Of a stretch of 64,000 nt of DNA, positions 12,801 through 26,253 are shown piece after piece (within the stretch, counting starts at the first letter, position 1; each line of letters starts with the position of its first letter). The notes under the pieces were generated by a model. The model saw only the letters and a program-made list of their open reading frames with translations, did not search any database and was not told the origin of the DNA. Where the stretch lies: NCBI GenBank assembly GCA_037127315.1, contig JBBBDQ010000350.1, positions 2,880,501-2,944,500 of the forward strand, written 5' to 3'. The position numbers were made by a program, and so were the translations under genes. This DNA is from Ascarosepion bandense. Lineage: Eukaryota > Mollusca > Cephalopoda > Sepiida > Sepiidae.

Positions 12801-15800
12801 TTAACCCGTCTTTTCCCTCCAGTTATGGGTTAAATAACAGGACAGATTGGGTTTGATAGCTTTGGTCAGCAACGAGTCTACCGCAGAAAGTAATGGCAAC
12901 CTACTGCGGGATAATCTTCTGCCCAGTCAGTTATGTTTCTTTCGAGACATGATCGCCGAAGCGTGTATTATGTATGGCACTTAACAGACTGAAGCTCTAT
13001 GAAGTAGCAATAAAATAAGCCCTTAGTGTGATTTGAATTCACATCTCTTATCAAGATAACCTTCAAAACACTATAAATTGATTTGGTAATGAAGATCATA
13101 CTAGCTGGCATTAAGTCATTTAACTTGTCTTGGGTTTTATTTCTGTTTGCCTGTATCTTGTTTATCTCAATTGTATTAAATGAAATGGAGTTTTAAATTT
13201 TTTTGTTAATTATTAATTTTTAACTCTTGTATTAATTTCATTAATAATTTCTTTAGTTCAAGTTGGAATTTTTATTAATATTTAAGCATTTCATCATCAT
13301 TAATTGCAACTCTGTTTTGCACACAATACAAAAAATATTCATATTCATGAATTTTGTTGTTCAAAATTTCATTACAATTAACTCAATGTTGAATGAAGTT
13401 CAATTTTGTTTATGAATGTTACCAATGAATTTTTGCCACCCATGTTGTGCTTAAGTTTTTGTTCTGAGGAAGTTTAAAATGAAGCTGGTTGAAACTTCCT
13501 TGGCAACAAAGGAGCAAGAGTTATAGAAGAAATAAAAGAGAAGGTGACTTTCAAGACAGGTGACCAGTTTAGGTTTGTAGAAATAACAACAGAGTTTATT
13601 TTCAAAGATTAAAATTATTTTTAACCCTTCCCAGTTCTTAGGTGCTTGTGTATATCTTTGCCTATCTAACTATGAGAAATCTTTGCCTATTTAACTTTGG
13701 CCAAAGTTTGCAGGTGCTTACATAATTTACAACATATTACAAAAACAATGCCCCAGATTAGTGATGTATTCATTTCAACAATTTAATTAAGGAACTTTTA
13801 GTCTCTGGCCTGCAGACAAAATTGGCCTCTCTTTCACAAGATTGTTAGTCTATAAATGAAAACTTTTTAACCTAGGAAAATTTTCTTTTTGTTGACCAAC
13901 TCTTTTTAGGTCAGGTCTTGCAAATGGCTCTGAAGGAAGTGGTAAAGAGTTAGGATGTTCATTTTGACATTCTTGCATGGCTGGACTGGGCTTGGGTTAG
14001 TTAATCTGATCTTTTATTTAAAAAGTCCTTAATTTATCATGTTCTACAGATTTATCTTGTTCAAAACATCCCTCCATGTTGTCATATACACATTCGTTGA
14101 AAAACCTTACCAACACCCTTAGGTTAATGTCATATATACAAACATACATACATAATGCCATAGTGGCTACATTACTATCTAGAGCAGGGGTTCCCAAACC
14201 TTTTTTTGTCATTTCCCCCTACACCCAGTTCCACCATCCAGATTTTCCCCTTCATTTGTATGAGAGAAAGAGCAGTTAAAACACTGACGCTATTTACTAA
14301 TTTATTTTTCAAATGTACAAATATACTGATAAACTTATAGTTACAGAGTAAAGTGGATAAAGAGCAGTTAGTAACAACTAAGCATAGCCATAGAGAGTGG
14401 TTAGTAGAGAGTGTATTCCCGTACCCCCTGCCCTCCCTTCAGAGCTCATGTTTGAATGTGAACTGACTGGTAGGTACGGCGCTGCTCATCTACAACAGGC
14501 TCACTCTCTCTCTCTCTCAGACATGAGAAAATCCATCTGAGATTTTTTTTTGTAGTGTAATTATTTCCCCCACTTTGGGAATTGCTGATCTAGATTTTCT
14601 CATCCAATTGATATTATCTGATCAAATTGTAATTTAACCCAGAATTCATATTCTATTTGTCCAGACAATATTGAACTGTGGCATTTTTTTTTTTTTTGAT
14701 GAATCACCTGTGCAACCAGAGGATGGGAAAAATTAATGATTGACAAACAGTGAGCTACCATTTTGAATCTCTATCCATTCCCCATCTAAGTTCTACCACA
14801 CAATCATTTTGTTATTTTAAGGACTCACCAAGAAAGTCAGCAATATTGTAAATTTAATAGTTTTCTTTAGACTGATATTTTTCTTGTCTAGTTTAAACAT
14901 CTGGATTTTTTTCCCTGACATCTTAAATTCAAATTTCACTTTCTTCAGTCTCTTTGTTCAAAACGATGGATTCTGCTTCAAGTATAAAAAAAAAAAAAAA
15001 ACTTTTTTAAATCCCAAAGTTCTTCTAAAATACTAGCAAAATTCAAACACTTATATTTTCTAAGCTTTTTACATTAACTTATCAAATTAATTCTATTTCA
15101 ACTGACAGGAGAAGATTCACTTACTTGTAAAATCTATTGATAGGTTTTATAAAAAAGTTAATATTCAAATTTTGATTTCTCATAAACTTTTGGTTAAATA
15201 CCACGGAGATTTATATATTTATTTAACTGTTTCATTTGTACAGAAATAAGGAAGCTTAAGTTAAAAATCTTGTTTTCAACCTTTAAGCAAAATCATTATT
15301 TCAATGAAAAACAAGAATTTTTTTTTTTTGGAGAAAGCTTAAAGAAACGTGAGAAATTATATTCCAAATATATTCAATTATAGCCTGGATATTTCATGGG
15401 GTTCTATGTAGGTCATTTCATTCTTGTTCAAGCTGAAAATCTTTCAACATGACCCCCTACACATTATATTTTATACATTCTTTATTGTTCATAAGATTCC
15501 AGGGATACCAGTTTCCGAAAATCCATTTTGATGTCATTTAGTAGGAATCAAATCCTAAAGAGCAAACATAAAATGTCAATAATTCTGTTCTGTTTGAAAT
15601 ATTTTTTGTAATTACAACAGAAACTTAAATTCTTTCAAAAAAACATTTTAAGATCAGGACATTCTTAAAAAAAAAATGTCATGTTCATTCAGAATGTAGG
15701 TGGTCATAGATGGCCACATAACTTTTGTTTTTAATTATCTGTGAATTGCCATGACACTTTGTGAAAGAGACAAGTAATTTCCCCATTGTCTTCACCAGTT

Positions 15801-18800
15801 TGGTTTTCTGAGATTTCTATCGCTTAGACTGCTTTCACTCCTCTGCTCAACGAAAACTAACAAATCTGTTCTACGCTTAACCTAAAGTTGAGGAAGAGAA
15901 AAGATGGATTTACACATCTCCCAAAAGCAGGTGTGTAAAAGTGAATGAACTGACTAGCCTGAAATTTGAAATCAGCCCACCTATGGCATTATGTATGTGT
16001 GTATGCATGCATGACATTAGCCTAAGGGTGTTGGTAAGAGGTTTTTAAATCAATGTGTATATGGCAACATGGAGGGATGTTTTGAACAAGTCTGTAGAAA
16101 ATGATAAATTAAGGATTTTTAAAAAAAATAATAAATCAGATTAACTAACCCAAGCCCAGACCAACCACTTTTTGCATCAATACTCATTACACCAACCATG
16201 CATCCATCCTTTAGTAACACAAAACACAAGTTATTCTTTGTTCTGTTTAGCTAAAGCTTTGTCGATTACTGATTACTAAATTTGTTTTTCTAAATATCTC
16301 AACAAATTTTGTAGAATATTCAGGGTGACAAAATCTGAATTTTTAAATGTAGATGCTGTGTGTGTGTGTGTGTGCAAAAGACTCACCTCTGTTTTCAATT
16401 TCTTTGATACACTTCTCCACAACCACTGGAATGGGGGTGTTTTGGGCTTTTACCACAGTTGTTAGGTCGGCACCAAAGAGTCGCTTAACGTACTTCATGT
16501 CCGGCATGCAGTCATTTGGAACTCTTTCAGAACATTTTTTATGAGCTTCAAACCCACAATCTTTAAGAAGAAGAAAAAATAAAGGAGTTAAAACATCATG
16601 ACAAGAATATACATTTTTAGTGTTTTGAAAAAAAAAAACAATTTCTGCCATTTTAAAAATTCATATTCAAATATTCTTGAGAACCAACCAATATTGTTAC
16701 CTTGTGATTGACTATTTTTTTATTTTTATACTCAGAACTTTTCTTGATATACATATATTCATAATTTCTATCCTCAGAAATAAGTCCTCTTGTAATGAAA
16801 TCATAATTTGTCAAGGTATGAGTGAATGTTAAAAAGAAAAGAAAAAAGAGATTATATATAAGAAAAAGCGCAGGAAGCCGTGAACATTTTGTTTAAAGTG
16901 TAAATTTACTACTGATTTTATTATTAATATTACTTGCTTTTTGTATGATATATTAATTGTCCATAATGGTATTTGTGTCGCTACGTGTGTTTCGAGCTTA
17001 AACTTGACTCTCTTCAGGCAAAAAAATTTGTGACTTTACGTATTGAGATCAGTTTGTTTTTCTGATGGCCAAAGTATGGAGTATATATAGAGATAAGTTG
17101 TGAGCAGGTCAGAAAGTTTATATATATGTGTGTGTGTTTGTTGGTTTTTTTTTTTCACACTCACACATTAAATTTCTTCCATTACCTTTTGTTGGTCATA
17201 AAAGTTTTTACACTGACATGCATAATTTGATTTCTATCTTTATACTTAAAAATTGTTTTCAGCAATTTTGATTCAATTCTATTCTACAGGTCATCTAGTT
17301 CTTTTTGTAGTTTTTGAAATACTATTTTTTTTGCAACGGTTCACAATGTTTTTCATTTTTTTGGTCATGCTTGAATTTAGTGTGTGTGTGTGTCTTAGGT
17401 TTTTCATGCTGTTTTGTTGAGAAAAGGCTTGTATTAATGTGCGAGTGTGAAAAAAACAAAAACAACAACAACAACAAAAAAAAAACAACAAACATACATG
17501 CATATGAACTTTCTGACCTGCTCACCACTTATCTCTATATATGAATGATAATTTGGCCATCAGAAAAACAAACATCTCGTTATGTAAAGTCCCAAGTTTA
17601 GGATTTGAATTCATGGTTCTCACAGTGTTCATGGTAGTTATATATTATAATGCTATAATTATATTTTATAATTTTCTTTTTTATTGTTGAATTTAATTTG
17701 AATTAAAACTTAAACATGAAATTGGAAGTAAAATCTAAAGAGTTAAATTAATAGAATATTTTTAGAGTAGAGGGTTATACGTTTTGTTCTTATGGGTCAA
17801 GGGAGACTACTTGTTTTTATTTTAGGGAAAACAAAAGAAATTAACAATACTGATGATGTAAAATAGTCTATATAGAAGAAGCTATATTAATCTGAGTCAA
17901 CATATTTGAGCAGATATTTATTTCTATGTTTACATGTAATCATCATTTCACTTCTTTTGTTTATTAACTGTAGCATGGTATGCAAATGTGATACACACAT
18001 AAATGCACTAGGAACAAAGAAATCATATAGCTTCCTACAAGATTTACACATCACAACAATGGTGTCACTGATAGGATGTTTACCCACACTCAATGATCCA
18101 GAGCATGTGGAGATGTGGATTAGATGCTTTACAGTGCTGGCCAGAATAAAGAAGTCTATCTTACAATTAAAACAATTTGATGAAACCACAAAGCATTGGG
18201 CACATTTGAATGAACATCTGAAACAAAGAATCGTTTCAAAGTCATACTCATAACAGTGGTAGCACATACAAAAGACCATGGATTGCTAGGAATAGATATG
18301 TCAAGAGTTGATACATCAAAATTAAATGGAATCTGAAGAACAAAAAAATAGAATTACTAAAGGATTATAAAGTGAGCATTTGCTTGAAGGAGAATCATCA
18401 TCTAAGATATATCGAATCAAGGAAATTGTTGGTACATATTTTACCTGTAATGGTGGAAAAGTTAAATAGAATGATTCAGCAGGGTATTTTGGAAAAGGTC
18501 ACTCATGGGGGGAAACAATTGAGTTTCATCAATAGTTGCCATTAAAAAGGCTGACGAAGACATTAAAATATGTGTCAATTACAAAATTGGCATTAATCAT
18601 CAGATATGTTCGGATTCATTTATCTCTATGAGGTATCAAAAACGTGAGTCATGAATTATCAGATATGAAGCATTTTGTAAAGATTGACTTAAAAATCAGC
18701 AATATAACCAAATTGAAATAGATGATAAATTTAAGGAGGTTACTACTATAACGTTGTGGCGCAGTGGATATCAGCTCAGAACGAGAAATCGGAGAGCCGA

Positions 18801-21800
18801 GTTTGAATTCCAGTTGAATTCCTTGCATTCACTTACACGCAAATACCCTTGGGAAAGGTATTAATCCGTCTATTCCTTCCAGTTATGGGTTAAATAACAG
18901 GACAGATTGGGTTCTATAGCCTTGGACAGCAATCAGTCTACCGCAGAAAGCAATGGCAACCTACTGCGGGATAATCTTCTGCCCAGTCAGTCAAGTCTGT
19001 TTCGAGACATGATCGCCCAAGTGTGTATCATGTATGGCACTTAACTGACTGACTACTATAAATACATCGTTGGGATTATTAAAATGACAAGTCATATTTT
19101 CCAGAGAGCTATCAAGAAGATTTTATTAGGAAAAGTGGAGAACATAATATATCAAGATGATATATGCATGTAAGCTCACACCAAGGATGAAGTAAAGCAT
19201 AAAACAGAATACTACAGAGATTAAATCAGGCAGGCATGATGATAAACAGAGACAAATGTGAGCTAGACTGTGAAAAAATATCCTATCTAGGATATCAAAT
19301 ATCTAAAAAAGGAATATCCCCTGATGAGACATCAACAAACAAAATTGTGAAATTAGTGAAGCCCTCAAACAAGAAAGAATTGGAATTTTTCTTAGAATTA
19401 ATTTCTGTTGCAGATATCTTCTTAGATATAGTGAACTCATTGAACCATTTGTAAAAATGCGTAAAAAAATGTAGAATTCACATGGACACAGAAGCAAAGT
19501 AATGCTTTCGAAGCATTAAAAAAGACTTTAATAAGCCAGTAATAAAAATCTTTGACCTGGGAAAAAAGTCACTTTAACGACTGATGTAAGTGAACATGCC
19601 ATAGTGGCTATTGCATCACAAGAGGGTCACCCAGTCATGTATCTTTCCAGAAAACTGTTATTGGCAGAATATAACTATTTCTCCATACTCCAGACTATGG
19701 TTAATGCTTCCTTTTTTATATTGGATATTTCAATATAAAAAAAGAAGCATTAACCATAGTCTGGAGGATGGAGAGAGCACAGAATTTCTTGTTGGGTAAA
19801 AAATTCTTGTTAAAATCAGATTACAAGGCCTTGGAATTCTTATTCAATCTGCAAAAAGAGTTACCAAGAGTAACATCAAGAATTTTAAGGCGGTCTATTA
19901 AAATCATTGCATTTGATTTTGACATTATGTATGTTAAAGGAATCACCATTCCTCATGTGGATGCATTATCAAGAATAAGATTTTAGAATAATAATGGAGA
20001 GGAATGTGAAAATTCGGATGATAAAGTTATACAATGGATAGAGATGGATGTATTGTCTTGCAAAACACTCAGCATAAAAACCCAACAACACCTGATACTA
20101 AGTAAAATACTAGAGCGTATGAGAAAGAATGTGTGGAGTAACTGCACTATAGCGGAAAGACCTTTCAAGGAAGCAAGACATAGATTAATGGTAGAGAAAG
20201 GCATTATATGTAATGCAGATGCAATAGTGCCTCCCCAAATTTTAAGGAAGGGAATAATTAAAAGTGTGCACAACAATATACATTGCAGCATCACAGCAAC
20301 TCGTTGAAGGTTGAGACTGCAAGCTTGGTGGCCAGAATATTCTAAGGATATTGAAGAATACATAAAAAGCTATCCCAAATGTACAGAAATTAAAACATTT
20401 AAACAAACCAAATTACACACATAGCCTAAAGTGGGGCTTCCATGGACAAGAATCCACATGGACCATGCCCACATTAGAGATATTGGTTTATTTTTAATCT
20501 TAGTAGACTTATTCTCAGGCCGGCCAGAAGTAATAGAGGTGAGAGACAGGAAAGCTGCCACAGTGAAACAAATATTGAAAACAATATTTGCAAGAAATGA
20601 TGTACATAAGACCATTGCCACTGACAACACACTAGAATTCTGTAATGAAAATTTAGTGTCTTGGTTAAAAATAATAGGATACATATAAAACGACACCGTA
20701 TGACCCACAGTCAAATGGCATAGTGGAAAGGAGGGTCCAAACAGTAAAAATGGGACTAAAGTCATTTTCACCTTTTAATGAGAATATAGAGATAAACCTC
20801 TTTAATTTATTTTTAAGCTCTAGAAAGGTTTCTTATGCGGATAGAAAGCAAAGCCAATCAGTTTTAATGGCCAGGCAAATAACCATGTCGTTCACCACAG
20901 AGGAGAAAGTCTGGTACAAAACACACAAGGAGACAGAACCAGAATGAGCAAGGTTCGTCTTACTAAAAAGACAGAACCCAGCTGTACTAGAAAAAAGGGG
21001 GCAACCAATATTAGCTCATGCTGATCAATTTAGAAGTAGGTTTGAGCCTGAAGATCTAGAAATGTGAAACAAGAGGAGACAGAGGATGAGGAAGCCAAAA
21101 CAGAACATAACATGGAGGAAAATGAAAATGAATTAACAGACCTAGAGTTTGAGTTTTGTTTAATGGCATATCAACCTCTGTAGGTTATTTAATGCCAAAA
21201 AAGTGGGGCTTTTAAGTATTCTTTTTTTATTTTATAATGTTCGGTTATCGTGAAAAGATTGATTTAGTCAGATTTTAATGAAAATTTTTGTTTTTTTTTC
21301 TTTATTTTAGAAAATTGTATTCAAAAATGTTTTGCTAAGAATTTTTTTCCCTTAAAAAATGTGTTATGGTAATAATTTTTTTTCTTAAAAAAAATGTATA
21401 TATTTCTATAGTGTTTTGACCCCATTTTGGGGGTTAACTATTTGCTTATAGCTGGGACCCTAACAGGTGCTACCACTTCGGGTCAGAGTGGACCTGGGAA
21501 CAACAGCAATTAAGAGGTGGTTCCATGCTCCTCACAACCTTCCAATCAGAGGCCTTGCTGCCAGATGCAGTTTACCGTCATACCCAGGACCAACAGACCT
21601 AGAAAAGGAAAAAATGAATCTAGACCAAGATCTCCTTTAAAAAGGACACAAGAAAAACAAACAAATGAGCAATGCAGACCATCTAGAATATGCACGAAAA
21701 GCAATAGAGTAAAAAAAAAGAGAAAACATGTAGCTTCCTACAAGATTCACAATAGTAACAAATATATATATATATATATATATAGTGTCATCTGCAGACA

Positions 21801-24800
21801 GATCTGTTTCACTGCATCATAGTTCATCAGTAGGGTTAGACAGCCAATTGCTTTTTACCCAGGATTGAAACCCGACTGAATTGGCGTCAGTCGGCGATTC
21901 TACCTCTGAGCTACGGGCGCTCGGTAGAAGGAGGCACACTTTTTAGTGTGTATATTATCACTATACATGCTCAATGGCTGAGTGTTCTAATTCATTGCTG
22001 AATGAATGATATGCACACTAGCATTTTAATAGTAAAGATCTATTTTAGCCAAGGACCACCTGTGATCAGTTTTATGGCGAGCTTTCATTTTGAGTCTTGA
22101 AATTGTCTGTTCAACAAAATTTTGAAAAAAAAAAAAGTTCTTGATGCCGATGGTACTGACTTAAGAATTCCAAGATTAAAATGGTTACAATAATTTTCGG
22201 AGTGAAACAAAGCAAATATAGACTAAATCAAAACCGAGGAAGAAGAAGGGGCATAACTTTTGGTTTACTTACCTTGGCACTTGACACCTTGAGCAATTAA
22301 TCCCCACATAAAGTTGGCACAGAAGTCACACCAATGGAGACCTATAAAGTTCTGCACCTGCAACACCAACAAAATCACCGGATAAGATCAAAGGGAAATA
22401 ACCAAACCAAGTTTTTTTTTCAATATTTCCGTAAAAAATTAAATCATAGAATATTGCTTAGAATACATTTTTATTTAATCAGATTTTATTTTAAAAAATA
22501 CAATTAATCTAAATCATAGAATATTGCTTTGAATACAAGTGGATATTTGCATTTTTATTTAATCAGATTTTATTTAAAAAAAATACAATTAACCTAAATC
22601 ATAGAATATTGCTTTGAATACATTTTTATTTAATCAGATTTTATTTTAAAAAAATACAATTAATCTAAATCATAGAATATTGCTTTGAATACAAGTGGAT
22701 ATTTGCATTTTTATTTAATCAGATTTTATTTAAAAAAAATACAATTAACCTAAATCATAGAATATTGCTTTGAATACATTTTTATTTAATCAGATTTTAT
22801 TTAAAAAAATACTATTAATCTAAATCATAGAATATTGCTTTGAATACAAGTGGATATTTGCATTTTTATTTATTCAGATTTTATTTTAAAAAAATACAAT
22901 TAATCTATGCGCCTTGTAAATTGATAATATATAAAATAAAAAAAGGAGTCAACTGTAGTCAGGATCATCAATGGGAACAATTCTTTCTTTAGCTGCATAT
23001 TATTGTGTTTTATGTACTAAGTACTCAGTGTAAAAGATGGTTATAATTTTAAACTGTGTAGAACTAAAAGAATTGTTTTATCCAAGCTGTGTAGAAATGC
23101 AATTAAAAGTTTAGACCAGTGATTCTCAACTGCTGTGCTATGACACACTAGTGTAATGTGTGAACCTCTAAGTGTACTGAGAAATTTTATGGTATATATA
23201 TGTGTGTGTGTGCGTATGTGTGTGTGTGTGTGGAGAATTAATAATGGTACAGCGTTAGTATTTGAATAAGTATTAAACATTGTTAAATAATTCTTTTTAC
23301 TATGTTCTTTCTAATATTGGACTTAAGTTATGTGAAGAAGAATTGGTTATGATTTCTATTGATCAAAATAAAACATTTGACAGTGCCTATTTTGGATTTC
23401 AATATAAAAGAAATATCCCACATTAGATAAAAAGGCTTTATCTATTTTATTGTAATTTTCTATTTATTTATGTGTATTAGGCTTATAAATACTAAATAAC
23501 ATAAAAAATGAGAAGCAAGAATGACTTTGCTCAACAGAAGAAAAAATAAGGGTCTACTTATCAGGCATTTAACCAAATATTGAAGAAATCAAAAAACTCC
23601 AGGCAGCAGTTGTATGGGTGAATTTTCCATTCTTGAATTTCCCTGGCTCAAATAGACAATTGCTCATGCAGTTAAAGGATTAATAATTTCTATATATTTG
23701 TTTGAATTTCACAGATGATATTGCCCTTATTGTTAGTATTTTAAAATTATTTTGAGAATCCTTATTTGTTTTTATTATTAAATTTCACCTGTTATTCTCC
23801 AGCTTTCTTTTAGATATTTTTTCAAATCTGGTGAAAGAATTTTGCACTGAACCTCTTTACACCATCCAGATAGGGAAAAAGAGCATGTAGCTTTTATTGT
23901 CTCTATTAGGTCATGTCCACAATTCTTCATAGAGATTAACAATTTAATTTACAATTACCAATTTTTCCTCCTTACAATACCATTTTACTTTCACATAGTT
24001 TAACCTGAGGAATAAAATATGGATTTCTAGAGTAGAAACAGGTTCAAAAGTTCTTGTGTTAAAAACAATTGTTGTTTTGATTTATGGCATATCAACATCT
24101 GCGGGTCATTTAATGCTAACAAAATTTTATTTATTGCTGGTAATAAGTTTGTGGCTGGTAATACTTTTTTTTTTTGAGTGCCATTGCAAAATAAATTTGT
24201 TTTGATTTTTCAGCATGTCAAACTTGGCTATTTATTGCTATGGTGTTTGTTTTTTTTTTTTGTATTTTTTTATTAAAGGGTTTATATTTTTTGAAAAGAG
24301 TGACTTCTTTCAAATAGTTCAATATGACTTTTTCATCTGTTTTTTCGAAAAGTTCTTTGAATTATAGTATTTTTGTTGGGTGGAGGTAAAGGCAGTGCAG
24401 TCTATTAGAAAATGTTTTACTGTGTATGCCTTTTGACATGTTATACACTCAGGAGGGTTTTCTCCCTTCATTAGAAATGAGTGGGTGATGTTTGTGTGGC
24501 CAATCTTTGTTCTTGTTATGACCACCTCTTCTTTTCAAGTTGGTTTGAAATTGGGGCTCCATTTTCCAAGAATGGGTTTGATTTCTTGCAATTTGTTTTT
24601 TTTTTTTGTATACGTTCCATTGTAGCTGCCATTTGTTTTTAATGTATGAATTTATGATTGGTTTGAAATCATTATAAAGGTCTTTTAATTTAGAGTTTTT
24701 TCATGCTTAGTGATGTTTTTGATGCAGTGTTGGCTTTTGTATTTCCATGGATGCCAGTATGACTGGGAATCCAACATAAAATGATGTGCTTTTTTTTGTG

Positions 24801-26213
24801 CTGATGTTGTTGATTCTGTTTAATAGATTGGCTATTAATGGATCATTCATATTCTTTTTTTTCAGTGATGTTAATACTGACAGAGAGTCAACGAAAATGA
24901 TGAATTTATTTGCTTTGTCGGCCGTTATATTTAGGGCCAGGTGTATTGCTGAGGTTTCGGTGCTAAAGATTGAAGATTTATCAGGTAGGCATTTTGAGAT
25001 AATTTTAATTTTTTTTAAACATCCAACCTTTTTGTTGATTTTAGAGCCATCGATATAGATATATTCATAGTTTGGGTACTCTTGGAGGATGTCATATTTC
25101 TTCCATATAAGTAGATTTGATTGTGCTGGTTTTGGGGTATTTGGAGAGGTCTAGTAATACTATAGGTTGATTTATTTGCCAGGGTGGGTTTTCTGAAATT
25201 AAACATAGCCAAGTTGGGTGGTTTAGTCTGATAGCTTTGTGTATTAAAGCAATGTTCACTTCGGTTTCATCTTTTATTTGTTCCATACGTAGTCCAAATG
25301 TCTTAATCACTTTTTTTTCTTTTTTTCTTTTTTAATAAATTTGTGTGTTTGGGATGAATAAGAAAGGTGTGTAGGGTTTGAGGTATAGGATGTTAATTTT
25401 GTGTAATACTGGAGAGCAAATTTTTCTCATCTCATTGTTACTGATGGTGAGTTTGCCTCTGCATATAGACTTTCTATGGGCATGGTGGTAAAAGCTCCCG
25501 GTGCTAGTCTGAGTCCTTGATGATGTATTGTGTCAAGTTCCTTGATGTAGGACTTTCTAGATGCACCATAGACTAAACAACCGTAATGAAGTTTAGATCT
25601 TATGAGTGATTGGTAGAGCTTTAAAAGGGTTTTGCGATCAGCTCCCCAATTTGTATGGGCTATTGTTCTCAATAGTTGCATTCTTTGATTATATTTTTTT
25701 CTTAAATATTTTATATGCGGTATGAATGTGAGTTTTTTATCAAATATGACTCCCAAGATATTTGTATTGGTCTGTTACTGATAGTTTGTTATTGCCAAAT
25801 TTTAGTTCAGGATTGCAGTGCATTTTCCTTTTTGACAAAAGTGAATGCATTTTGTTTTTGTTTATGAGAAGTTAAAGCCTTTTGTAGAGGCCCAGCCATT
25901 TATTTTGTTTAGGCATATTTGCAGGTGTCATTCTATGATGTTCATGTATTTGGCCTTGAAACTTAGCATGAGGTCATCCACATAGATGGCACATTCTGTT
26001 CCAGTATTAATATTTTTGGCTATATTGTTAACTAGTAGTATAGCCCGGCGTTGCTCAGGTGTAACGAAAGCTTTAAAACTAATCCATGGTCCTGGAGCTC
26101 AGACCCAGCCTAAAGAATATTTGTGTGAAGTTTGATGAGAATCGGATAAAAATTGTGGATTTGTATAAAGGACATACAGACAGATAAACAGACACACACA
26201 CACAAACATCTTG

Positions 26214-26253
<40 letters not shown>

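Larger units (their letters stand above)
17960..21735 (+). mobile_element. Decayed Ty3/gypsy-type retroelement
   Basis: In order: a gag-like open stretch from about 18059 ([20 protein letters not shown]), a reverse transcriptase entry at about 18400-18640 ([19 protein letters not shown]), the catalytic YQDD at 19149-19160, RNase H at about 19768-19986 ([31 protein letters not shown]), and integrase core at 20431-20690 ([19 protein letters not shown]). Many stops and frameshifts break it. A tRNA-SINE (18751-19051) and a SINE2 copy (21147-21591) are inserted. A purine tract at about 21712-21729 is followed by TGTAGCTTCCTACAAG, a plausible 3' LTR start; the same motif occurs at about 18026. A full LTR pair was not defined. 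It lies in the intron between the two C1-domain exons. Confidence 0.85.

Noticed and set aside
17887..18279. 130-codon minus-strand open frame rich in Cys
   Set aside because: Antisense shadow of the gag-like region of the Ty3/gypsy relic.
21856..21920. Functional tRNA gene
   Set aside because: Boxes are present but the acceptor stem does not close and the middle stem is too long.
22425..22905. Repeats with spacing that could suggest a CRISPR array
   Set aside because: Whole units are tandem and AT-rich with no unique spacers, in an intron of an animal gene.
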